Shown piece by piece: positions 55,845 through 64,000 of a stretch of 64,000 bases of DNA. Source of the DNA: Sphingobacteriales bacterium (lineage in GTDB: Bacteria > Bacteroidota > Bacteroidia > Chitinophagales > Chitinophagaceae); assembly GCA_016708305.1 (NCBI GenBank), contig JADJGB010000002.1, positions 1 through 64,000 of the forward strand, given 5' to 3'. The translations under genes were made by a program, and so were the position numbers. The notes under the pieces are model-generated. The model saw only the letters and a program-made list of their open reading frames with translations. It did no database searches and was not told the origin of the DNA. Positions within the stretch are counted from its first letter, which is position 1; every line of letters starts with the position of its first letter.

Positions 55845-55955
55845 AGTTGATCTTATTTAAATTAAGGTTAAAAAATATTGGAAAACTGATTAATATCATA
55901 GAGTGATAGTTAACAAAATGATGTAACTTTAAAACCTTCAAAAAATATATCGAAT

Positions 55956-58761
55956 ATGGCAACAAAAGCTAAAGCAAAAAAGTATGTGTATTCATTTGGC
56001 GGCGGTAAAGCCGATGGAAATGAATCGATGAAAAATCTGTTGGGGGGTAAAGGTGCAAACCTTGCCGAGATGGCCGGTTCACCCGATCCGAAATTACCCG
56101 TTCCTCCCGGATTTACAATTACAACCGAAGTTTGTACTTATTATTATGCAAATAAAAGAAAATATCCTGCAGAATTAAAAGGACAGATTGAAAAAGCATT
56201 GACACAGGTTGAAAAAATAATGGGTAAAAAATTTGGCGATGTTAAAAACCCACTATTGATGTCCGTTCGTTCCGGTGCACGTAAATCAATGCCCGGCATG
56301 ATGGATACTGTGCTGAATATCGGTTTGACCGAAAAAACAATTCCAGGGCTAATCGCCTCCACCGGTGATGAAAGATTTGCCTATGATGCATATCGTCGTT
56401 TGGTGATGATGTATGCTGATGTGGTAATGGAGAAAGCCGGCGGCCTTGAACCTGCAGAAGGAAAAGGTATCCGTAAAATAATGGATGAGGTATTGGACAC
56501 AGTGAAAAAGAAAAACGGATATAAAGCAGATACGGACTTGTCGGTAGATGACCTTAAAAATTGGTTGTTGAGTTTAAAGTTCTTATTAAGAAGCACCTTA
56601 AACAGGAGTTCCCGAAGATGCCTGGGGCAACTGATGGGTGGTATTGGTGCCGTATTTGCCAGTTGGAATGGTAAGCGTGCCATAGAGTATCGCCGTATTG
56701 AAAGAATTCCTGACGAATGGGGAACAGCCGTAAACGCTCAGGCAATGGTATTTGGAAACATGGGTGAAGAAAGTTGCACCGGTGTTGCTTTTACCAGAAA
56801 CCCGGGTACCGGCGAAAATCATTTTATGGAGAATACCTTGTAAATGCACAGGGTGAAGACGTGGTTGCAGGTATTCGCACACCATCTCCAATCAATGATT
56901 ATTCCAAAAATGATCATAGCAGAGATCATATCACGCTTCAAAAATTATCGCCAAAGGTTTATAAAGAACTGGATGCCATTCAAAAACGCTTGGAAAAGCA
57001 CTACCATGATATGCAGGACATCGAGTTTACTGTAGAACAAGGTAAACTTTTCATGTTGCAATGCCGTGTGGGTAAACGAAACGGCACTGCTGCTGTGAAA
57101 ATGGCAACAGATATGTACAAAGAAAAACTGATTGATGCAACAACTGCTATCCAAAGGGTGAATCCTAATCAGTTGGTTGAATTGCTTTTACCAATGCTTG
57201 ATCCCAAGGCCGAAGCAGCAAGCAAACCCATTGCTAAGGGATTACCAGCCGGTCCTGGCGGCGCTATGGGACGTGCTATATTCACCTCAGAAGATGCCGC
57301 GGCCTGGGCTGCCAAAGGAGAAAAGGTAATTCTTGTTCGTGAAGAAACCTCACCCGAAGATGTGGACGGCATGCACAAAGCTGAAGCTATTCTTACTTCC
57401 AAAGGCGGTATGACATCTCATGCTGCATTGGTTGCCCGTGGTTGGGGTAAATGTTGTATTGTGGGATGTAGCGATATCGAAATCAGTGGCAAGAAAGTGG
57501 TTTGCAAGGATGGCCATGTTATCAATGAAGGAGATTGGATCACTCTCAACGGCACCAAAGGATTGGTGTATGAAGGTCAATTGGAACTGTCAGATCCTGA
57601 TTTGGCTAAAAATAAAGCCTATACCGAACTGATGAAGTTGGTTGACAAATTTAAAACCGTAGGCGTTAGAGCTAATGCCGATACTCCTAAAGACGCAGCA
57701 CAAGCCATTGCCTTTGGCGCGGAGGGTATCGGTCTGTTCCGTACAGAGCACATGTTCTATGGTGAAGGAAGCGACCGCCCATTGTTCCTGCTACGCAAAA
57801 TGATAATGAGCTCAACCGAGGAGGAAAGAAGAAATGCGCTTGATGAACTGTTTGAGTTTGTAAAGAAAGATATGAAGGCCACAATGGCTGTTATGAAAGG
57901 AAAACCTGTTACCATCAGGTTGCTCGACCCGCCTCTTCACGAATTTGTTCCACATGATGCGCATAAACTTGAAGAATTAGGTAAAGCGCTTAAAGTAAGT
58001 CAGGAAGTATTGAAAAAACGCATTGACGGGCTTCATGAAAACAATCCGATGTTAGGTCATCGCGGTGTGCGTTTGGGTGTAACCTATCCCGAAATTACAG
58101 AAATGCAGATGAGGGCTATTCTGGAAGCCGCAGGAGAATTAAACAAGCTAAAGATTAAAGCGCTTCCGAAATCATGGTTCCTGTAACCTGTGCGGTAGAA
58201 GAATTAAACCATCAGAAAGCAATTTTTGACAAAGTATATAAAGAAGTGTGTGCCAAACTGAAAGTGAAGAACATTCCCCACATGTACGGCACCATGATCG
58301 AAATTCCAAGAGCTGCTTTGATGGCTAACAAAATGGCCGAAACAGCCGAGTTCTTCAGCTTTGGCACCAACGACCTTACCCAGATGGGGTTTGGCTTCAG
58401 CCGCGATGATATAGGCGGATTTTTACCAGATTATGTCGATCAGAAAATTTTGGCAGACGATCCATTCCAAACAATCGATCAGGATGGTATCGGCCAATTG
58501 ATTCAATATGGGGTGGAAAGAGGTCGTCAAACCAAACCAAACCTGAAAATAGGTATTTGTGGTGAGCATGGCGGCGATCCCGAAAGCGTGAAGTACTGCG
58601 TTAGAATTGGTATGAACTATGTTAGTTGTTCGCCATTCCGTGTGCCTATTGCCAGATTGGCTGCTGCCCATGCTGCAGTGGAAGCGCTGGCTGTAGCAAA
58701 ACCGGTGGCTAAAAAAGCAGCTCCCAAAAAAGCGGCTAAGAAGGCAGCTAAGAAAAAATAA
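55956..58761 (+). CDS. ppdK: Pyruvate, phosphate dikinase with Lys/Ala-rich tail (several frame breaks)
   Basis: Interconverts pyruvate, ATP and Pi with PEP, AMP and PPi. The ATP-grasp domain starts YVYSFGGGKADGNESMKNLL; LMSVRSGARKSMPGMMDTVL follows. The phospho-His loop is TSKGGMTSHAALVARGWGKC, and the PEP barrel has GIGLFRTEHMF, NPMLGHRGVRLGVTYPEI and FSFGTNDLTQMGFGFSRDD. Breaks lie near 56560, 56615, 56635 (three missing bases that together restore frame), 56824 (T run) and 58168 (GG). Each is repaired by one base to the expected sequence. The last 18 residues (KPVAKKAAPKKAAKKAAKKK) are a histone-like tail not usual for this enzyme. Total about 936 aa. Confidence 0.92.
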
Positions 58762-58781
58762 TTTTCCCATTCAAACCTAAT

Positions 58782-58812
58782 AAAAAGCTGTTCCGTTTGG
58801 AGCAGCTTTTTT
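58782..58812 (+). terminator. Intrinsic terminator of ppdK
   Basis: AAAAGCTGTTCC / GGAGCAGCTTTTTT hairpin with GTTT loop and a U-run, 20 nt after the ppdK stop. Confidence 0.85.
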
Positions 58813-58891
58813 GTATGAAGACAGATTGATGCCAAAAAATGGAATCTTTGAAATTGATTATAAAAATATAGGCATCAACTTACTATTTATT

Positions 58892-59545
58892 CTAAAACAA
58901 GCTCTGAATATTTTGCAGTTTGATTTCAGTCATCTGGTTTACAATCCAATCCGCCCTTGACAAGTTCTGGTAATGTCCATTAGGGTTGCTGTAGCCAATA
59001 CATTTTAGCCCTGCGCTTTTGGCAGACGTTACGCCAAATACCGAATCTTCTATGGCTGCGCAATTCTCGGGCAATAAGTCCAATCTGGTCACAATTTCCT
59101 GATAGATATATGGAGCGGGTTTACTGCTAATCACTTCATTGCCCGAAATCCATTTCGAAAAATAGCCCGAAATATTCAATTTGTCAATAAAGGCTTCAAT
59201 AACATGTGGAGGAGATGATGAAGCCAACCCAATAATTATATCATTAAGTTTGAGTTCTTCCAATAATTCAGTTACACCTTCAATAGTTGAATAATTTCCG
59301 TTCATCATGCAATCAATAGTGCTTTCTATCTGCTCCGATATATATTTTTCGGGGGTATTTTTCATATTGAATTCGCTAATAACCACCTTCCACAGATTTT
59401 CATTGGTATCACCAATAAATCTGTTCAGATAATTTTCTTCAATATATATTCCGTGTTTGTTTAAAACCTGCACCACAGCGTTAAAATGAATGGGTTCACT
59501 GTCAATCAGTACGCCATCCATGTCAAAAATTACAGCTTTCAGCAT
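58892..59545 (-). CDS. HAD-family phosphatase, beta-phosphoglucomutase-like
   Basis: A 217-aa HAD hydrolase: nucleophile motif AVIFDMDGVLIDSEPIHFNA, motif II GLASSSPPHV, motif III Lys in SSKPAPYIYQ, and motif IV AAIEDSVFGVTSAKSAG. The cap domain is helical (C1). Such proteins act on sugar phosphates or as general phosphatases; the substrate is not evident. The start is the ATG at 59545; the frame extends to 59578 without support. Confidence 0.85.
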   Translation of the reverse strand: MLKAVIFDMDGVLIDSEPIHFNAVVQVLNKHGIYIEENYLNRFIGDTNENLWKVVISEFNMKNTPEKYISEQIESTIDCMMNGNYSTIEGVTELLEELKLNDIIIGLASSSPPHVIEAFIDKLNISGYFSKWISGNEVISSKPAPYIYQEIVTRLDLLPENCAAIEDSVFGVTSAKSAGLKCIGYSNPNGHYQNLSRADWIVNQMTEIKLQNIQSLF

Positions 59546-59618
59546 TATTGATAAATAATTTAAATCAGATGCAAACATAGTGTTTCTGATTGCATTACAG
59601 AAACTAACAGATTAAAAA

Positions 59619-60234
59619 TCACATCTGGATTTCGGGTGTGAAAACATAACTCAGGCAAAGTTTTGAAAACTGTTTGATAAAAATATCAAGATCATATTCA
59701 TTTTTTGTAAAGAAACCTCTGAAACAACTATGGTCCACAATTTTGTGCAACTGGATATGCTGCCTGAAGTCAACCTCGCCTTTGGAGTACCATTTGAAAA
59801 CCGTTTCCTTTGCCGACCAAATTTGAGTATATTCTTCAAGATGCATTGGATTTAACACTTCCATTTCAGCATCACTGATAAATTTTTGGTGGATGCGTTT
59901 TACTTTTTCATCAGGTATTTCAATATCAATACCTACTCTATAATTTTTACTGACAATTGCAGCAGCAAAATCGCCGCAGTGCGAAATAGAAAAATGATAT
60001 TCCTCATCGGGCAAATAAGGCTTTCGCGTATCTGCAATTTGTACTAAGTGCGAAGGGAAATCGGGGAACAAATATTTTAATAAAAAACGACCTGCCAGAT
60101 GCTGGAGTCTTTTATGAGGGTGTGTAACGTTGCGGTGAAGCGGCACCTTCTCTCTAAAAAATGCTTCATCTTCTTCAATCAGCCAAATACCTAACTTTGT
60201 GGTCGGATTAATATTTTTCAAAAAAAACGGACAT
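59619..60234 (-). CDS. 4'-phosphopantetheinyl transferase superfamily protein (start region frame-broken)
   Basis: Attaches the phosphopantetheine arm of CoA to carrier proteins. The Sfp/HetI-type motifs YHFSISHCGDFAAAIVS, VGIDIEIPDEKVKRI (Mg Asp/Glu) and IWSAKETVFKWYSKGEVDF are all present. The clear frame begins with TTG at 60221. An ATG at 60234 followed by a T8 run would be in frame if the run is T7, giving MSVFLKNINPTTKLGIWLI. I use that start. Carrier-protein targets are not in the window. Confidence 0.85.
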
Positions 60235-60355
60235 TCCTACAGGATATGGTTAATGGGTGCAAGATAATAAGTTTAGGGATGTTGTGTATTTTTTTTGACG
60301 TTTGTGGTAAATTTCTTTTTCAAAATATTTTTATGTCATCTTTAAACTGTTTTTA

Positions 60356-61690
60356 ATGAAACCAATTAGCATTTTATTATTAGGTTGTATTCTTACATTG
60401 TCTGCTCTGGCGCAGGATAATTACACGCCAACGCCGGAAGTATTGCAGTCCCGAAAGGATTTTCAGGATATGAAATATGGCATGTTTATTCACTGGGGGG
60501 CTTCCAGTGTTTTGGGCGATGGTGAATGGGTGATGAATACCAGAAAGATAAGGGTAAATGAATACAAAAGGCTGATTGATTTTTTTAACCCTCAAAAATT
60601 TGATGCTAAAAAATGGGTGGCTCTCGCAAAGGCTTCGGGCATGAAGTATATCACCTTTGTATCGCGCCACCACGATAGTTTTAGTAATTGGGACACAAAA
60701 CAGTCTGACTGGAAAATCACTAAAACACCCTATGGCAAAGATGTGGTGAAGATGCTGGCAGATGAGTGTCATGCACAAGGCATAAAACTGTTTTTGTATT
60801 ATTCTACCTTAGATTGGTTTAGAAACGACTACCCGCAGGAAACAGGCCGTACCGGCCAGTTTTCCGGCAGGCTGAGTAAAGGAGATTATGCCGGTTATTT
60901 AAAGTTTATGAAGGCGCAACTGACCGAACTGCTTACCAACTATGGTGAAATATCCGGAATTTGGTTCGATGGCCACTGGGATCAAACCAATCCTGAAGGA
61001 CAGGGCGACAGAACTTCGAGAATTGATTGGAAATATGATGAAATTTACAGCCTCATTCATAACTTGCAACCGCAATGTATGATTGGCAACAACCACCATT
61101 TGAGTCCTATTTCTGGTGAAGATTTTCAGATGTTTGAAAGAGACTTACCCGGAGAAAACAAAGCAGGATATAGTTTTCAAAAACCATCGGATGTATTACC
61201 TCTTGAAACCTGCGAAACGCTCAATGGATCATGGGGATTCAATATTACTGACAGAAGTTATAAAACGCCAAAACAGGTGGTCCACTATCTCATCAATGCT
61301 GCAGGCCGAAATGCAAATTTGCTGCTAAACATCGGTCCTATGCCCGATGGAATTATTCAGTCCGAATTTGTGGATACTCTTTTGACTGCGGGAAAATGGT
61401 TAGAAAAATTTGGGAACACTATTTATGGAACAAGAGCCGGTTTAATTCCGATACAGCCTTGGGGAGTAGCCACCACAAAAGAAAATACAGTATATCTTCA
61501 TGTGCTTAACAAACCTGAAAGTAACTTTATTGTGTTTGATAACCCTTCTTTCAAAATAAAAAGCGCCAAAGATTTAGTATCAGGGAATACCATCAAGTTT
61601 AAGCAAACCCGTTACCTACTTTCAATTCCTGTAATAGAACTGCAACAGCATGATTATGATGGATATATCATAGAACTACAGCTAAAATAA
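60356..61690 (+). CDS. Alpha-L-fucosidase, GH29
   Basis: A 444-aa secreted retaining fucosidase. Signal peptide MKPISILLLGCILTLSALAQ. The GH29 barrel opens KYGMFIHWGASSVLGDGEWV; YITFVSRHHDSFSNWDTKQS holds the substrate His pair; GISGIWFDGHWDQ-type EISGIWFDGHW has the nucleophile Asp; NLLLNIGPMPDGII follows. The C-terminal beta domain is complete. It likely removes terminal fucose from glycans. Convergent with the NagB-LmbE gene. Confidence 0.93.
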   Translation: MKPISILLLGCILTLSALAQDNYTPTPEVLQSRKDFQDMKYGMFIHWGASSVLGDGEWVMNTRKIRVNEYKRLIDFFNPQKFDAKKWVALAKASGMKYITFVSRHHDSFSNWDTKQSDWKITKTPYGKDVVKMLADECHAQGIKLFLYYSTLDWFRNDYPQETGRTGQFSGRLSKGDYAGYLKFMKAQLTELLTNYGEISGIWFDGHWDQTNPEGQGDRTSRIDWKYDEIYSLIHNLQPQCMIGNNHHLSPISGEDFQMFERDLPGENKAGYSFQKPSDVLPLETCETLNGSWGFNITDRSYKTPKQVVHYLINAAGRNANLLLNIGPMPDGIIQSEFVDTLLTAGKWLEKFGNTIYGTRAGLIPIQPWGVATTKENTVYLHVLNKPESNFIVFDNPSFKIKSAKDLVSGNTIKFKQTRYLLSIPVIELQQHDYDGYIIELQLK

Positions 61691-61698
61691 TATTTAAA

Positions 61699-61735
61699 AA
61701 CAAAGGGTTGAAGTGTTAAACTTCAACCCTTTGTT
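61699..61735 (-). terminator. Intrinsic terminator after the NagB-LmbE gene
   Basis: A perfect 15-bp stem (AACAAAGGGTTGAAG / CTTCAACCCTTTGTT) with a 7-nt loop. A run of five T follows on the minus strand. On the plus strand an A-run follows, so it acts mainly on the minus-strand transcript but may also block read-through from GH29. Confidence 0.85.
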
Positions 61736-61751
61736 AAAAAATTAATTCGAA

Positions 61752-63683
61752 CTAAAAAGGCCATTTTACAAAAGCCTCCATTGCCGCATAGTGCGTAAAT
61801 CCGAGATCGGCAAAAATATTGGCGGTATTGGCATTTCTTTCTTCTGCTCTCTGCCAAAATTCTCTGGCATCAGTTCCCTGGAAGGGGACACTGTCTTTTT
61901 GCGACTGGTGGATAAAGATTCCAAAACGCTTTTTAATTACCTGTGCCGGACTCATCGGGATGGCCATTTCAATATCTTCGATATTCCATTCCTGCCATGC
62001 TCCTTTGTACAGCCACATCCAGCAGTCTTTAATCCATTCATCGCCGGCTGCTTTTATCTCTTGCAGCGCTTTTAAAACGACATTGTAGCAAACTAAGTGT
62101 GTACCGTGCGGATCGGCAAAATAACCGGCGCAAAATACCTGATGGGGCTTTATCTCGCGCAATAATTCAACGGTTATTTTAACGTCCTTTGCACTCATCG
62201 GATTCTTTTCGATAGTTCCAGTTTCGTAGAAAGGCAAATTTTGAAAATGTATATTTTTCTCCTCAATACCTACATAAAGGCAGGTGGCTTTTGCCTCACC
62301 TCTTCTAATCAATCCTTTTATTTCCCTGATAGTAGGCGTGTCCACCTGATTTGACTTTTTATTGGCAATATATTTTCTTGCTTGAGCTAATAATTTTTCA
62401 GGTTTGTCAGAATCTATTTTGGCTATTTCATTGAACCCTACCGCAAAGTCCATAAAGCGGGTAACAAACTCATCGGTAACAGCAATGTTGCCGGATGTTT
62501 GATAACCCACATGCACTTCGTGCCCCTGATCGTGCAGCCTTTGAAATGTACCTCCCATGCTGATAATGTCATCATCAGGGTGTGGAGAGAAGATAATGGT
62601 TCTCTTTGGAAATGGAGTAGATCTCTCAGGATGAGTGGGCAGGTCGGCGTTTGGCTTGCCTCCCGGCCAACCGGTGATAATGTCCCTAATCATATAGTAA
62701 ACCTGTAGGTTCACTTCGGAAGCATCTCCCCTTTCAACCAGCAGTTCTCCCAAACCGTTATTGAAATAATCTTCATTGGTAAGGCTTAGGATTGTCTTTT
62801 TCAATTTCAAAGCAGTATGAATTACGGCCTTTTTTATCAGTTGGGGTGTCCAATTTACTTCGCCTGTGAGCCAGGGAGATTTTATTCGGGTAAGTTCTGA
62901 TGCCGCAGTATCGTCAATTACGAATTTTACATTATCGTGATTTTGAAGAAATGAAGCCGGAACCATTTCAGAATCATCATCTTCTACTGATTTTTTTACT
63001 GCATTTGCTTTGGAACCGCCCCATGCCATCAAAACAATTTGTTTAGATTTTAAAATGGTGCTGATGCCCATTGTGATGGCCATTCTGGGCACCTGCGATA
63101 CATTGGCAAACTCATAAGAATTGGCATATCGCGTGGATGGCGTCAAATTGATTAAGCGTGTTTTTGTATAAATTCCGGAACCGGGTTCATTAAATCCAAT
63201 GTGGCCGTTGTTGCCAATACCAAGAATCTGAAGATCTATACCTCCTGCTTTTTCAATCGCTTTTTCATATTCAGCCGCATGAGCTTTTATGTTGTCTTTT
63301 TCTACTTCTCCACTGGGAATATTAACGTTTTTAGGGTTGATGTCCACATGGGCAAACAGATTGTTATACATAAAGGTATTATAGCTTTGGGGCGCGTCTT
63401 TCTTAATCGGATAATATTCATCCAGATTAAAAGTAACAACGTTTTTAAAACTGAGTTTCTCCTCTTTATGCATCCTTATCAATTCGGCATACACCAGTTT
63501 GGGACTGGAACCCGTAGCCAACCCCAAAACGCATTTTTGTTTGGCTTTTTGTTTTTGTCGAATTAAATCGGCGATGGTTTTTGCGATTGCAAGAGAACCT
63601 GCCTTCATGTCAGGATAGATTTCAACATCTATTTTTTCAAGACTGTCCAGTTGGCTGCTTTTAGATTGATTTTTTTTGGCCAT
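61752..63683 (-). CDS. Glucosamine-6-phosphate deaminase-like protein fused to a PIG-L/LmbE deacetylase-like domain
   Basis: A 643-aa two-domain protein. The N-terminal NagB domain (about 15-275) has LGLATGSSPKLVYAELIRMH, VVTFNLDEYYPI, LGIGNNGHIGFNEPGS and a conserved Lys/Arg set. The C-terminal domain (about 365-640) has IIFSPHPDDDIISMGGTFQR, the LmbE zinc motif, and FADPHGTHLVCYNV with the second zinc His. The fusion suggests coupled deacetylation and deamination of amino sugars, but the second activity is unproven. Such fusions occur elsewhere in Bacteroidetes. It follows the GH20 gene by 33 bp. No frame breaks. Confidence 0.88.
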   Translation of the reverse strand: MAKKNQSKSSQLDSLEKIDVEIYPDMKAGSLAIAKTIADLIRQKQKAKQKCVLGLATGSSPKLVYAELIRMHKEEKLSFKNVVTFNLDEYYPIKKDAPQSYNTFMYNNLFAHVDINPKNVNIPSGEVEKDNIKAHAAEYEKAIEKAGGIDLQILGIGNNGHIGFNEPGSGIYTKTRLINLTPSTRYANSYEFANVSQVPRMAITMGISTILKSKQIVLMAWGGSKANAVKKSVEDDDSEMVPASFLQNHDNVKFVIDDTAASELTRIKSPWLTGEVNWTPQLIKKAVIHTALKLKKTILSLTNEDYFNNGLGELLVERGDASEVNLQVYYMIRDIITGWPGGKPNADLPTHPERSTPFPKRTIIFSPHPDDDIISMGGTFQRLHDQGHEVHVGYQTSGNIAVTDEFVTRFMDFAVGFNEIAKIDSDKPEKLLAQARKYIANKKSNQVDTPTIREIKGLIRRGEAKATCLYVGIEEKNIHFQNLPFYETGTIEKNPMSAKDVKITVELLREIKPHQVFCAGYFADPHGTHLVCYNVVLKALQEIKAAGDEWIKDCWMWLYKGAWQEWNIEDIEMAIPMSPAQVIKKRFGIFIHQSQKDSVPFQGTDAREFWQRAEERNANTANIFADLGFTHYAAMEAFVKWPF

Positions 63684-63716
63684 TGTTATTCTATTTAAAG
63701 TTAGTTCGAGATAAAG

Positions 63717-64000
63717 TTATTTATTTTTCTTGTAATAATTTACATCCCACAAGTCATATCTTTTTAATTGGGTTGACAAACGCTTCTGAAAGTCTTTGTA
63801 ATCCCTTTCGGCAGGCGTTGTCCACAGTACTTCACTCAGTGCAACTGCCCTGGGAAAAAAGCATATATTCCACTTTAAAGGGGGTTTTCATGTATTCTGT
63901 CCACAAATTGGCTTGTCAGCCCCAGATGTATTGTTTTTCATCATCTTTTAAGGAAGTAGGAACGATGCTCCAGGAATAGACTTTTTCAATTGGCAGGAAC
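63717..64000 (-). CDS. Beta-N-acetylhexosaminidase GH20, C-terminal part (runs off the right edge; one frame break and one in-frame stop)
   Basis: The window holds only the last 95 codons. KVYSWSIVPTSLKDDEKQYI and QANLWTEYMKTPFKVEYML, then FPRAVALSEVLWTTPAERDY, match the C-terminus of GH20 barrels, with the tail LSTQLKRYDLWDVNYYKKNK. Two defects are seen. A TGA at 63916-63918 falls just before QANLWTEY, where most relatives have a residue such as Cys, Val or Gly. An extra T lies in the run near 63860. With the NagB-LmbE gene it makes an amino-sugar release and catabolism pair. Confidence 0.8.

Noticed and set aside
55956..58761. Programmed ribosomal frameshifting in ppdK, sppA and others
   Set aside because: Breaks are numerous, differ in direction and site, lack slippery heptamer-plus-structure design, and occur in nearly every third gene. 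Sequence error explains them better.
63916..63918. TGA read as tryptophan or selenocysteine
   Set aside because: Other genes in the window use TGA as a normal stop, for example in the zinc-ribbon and mobile-block frames, and no insertion element is visible. A single substitution is simpler.

Overview
The window looks like the chromosome of an AT-rich Bacteroidetes bacterium, most likely a relative of the Chitinophagaceae. The evidence is gene content (DUF6427 membrane protein, coaX followed by an outer-membrane protein gene, bacillithiol deacetylase BshB1, TTG/GTG starts with little Shine-Dalgarno signal), promoters of the TAnnTTTG type, and LPS-export and KDO genes (lptB, lptC, kdsB) that imply an outer membrane. 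Family calls rest on my reading of motifs, not on database searches.

Layout. 1-9.4 kb: ABC-2 permease (runs off the left edge), sppA, folK, secreted proteins, a deoxynucleoside kinase, an MFS exporter and a class II aldolase-like protein. 9.8-17.5 kb: a helical cytosolic protein, a GH13 amylase lipoprotein, a DUF2147 gene with a nonsense codon, a SulP permease and a NagX-like membrane protein. 17.6-22.2 kb: a minus-strand trpE-G-D-C-F operon behind a leader peptide with three tandem Trp codons and an attenuator. 22.3-23.2 kb: an esterase. 23.3-24.8 kb: a graveyard of phage genes (MuF/toxin-like, tail fragments) with a possible small RNA. 25.0 kb: tRNA-Arg. 25.2-30.8 kb: a compact one-strand block of integrase, unknown gene, HTH/excisionase, RecA-like ATPase, a symmetric 4+4 TGTAACA array, zinc-ribbon primase-like protein, a TerS-like protein and a small protein, lying between two 17-bp direct repeats. 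I read this as a candidate phage satellite (PICI-like). 30.8 kb: tRNA-Leu. 31-64 kb: housekeeping genes (Kup, Fmt, CoaX, LptC/LptB, MetF, CorA, KdsB, RlmD, Ogt, BshB1, PyrB, CoaD, PPDK) and an amino-sugar/fucose block (GH29; GH20 with NagB-LmbE) at the right edge.

A strong technical signal runs through everything. More than thirty single-base frame breaks, mostly one base missing from a homopolymer, split core genes whose protein sequence resumes perfectly in the next frame. I treat these as probable sequence errors and annotate whole genes across them. Two in-frame stops (DUF2147 and GH20) do not fit the homopolymer pattern.

How the genes work together: the trp operon makes tryptophan from chorismate up to indole-glycerol phosphate, with trpBA elsewhere. 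The GH20/NagB-LmbE pair and the NagX-like protein fit amino-sugar scavenging. LptC, LptB and KdsB belong to LPS assembly. The 25-31 kb block appears to be a self-contained integrate/excise/replicate/(package?) module without a relaxase.
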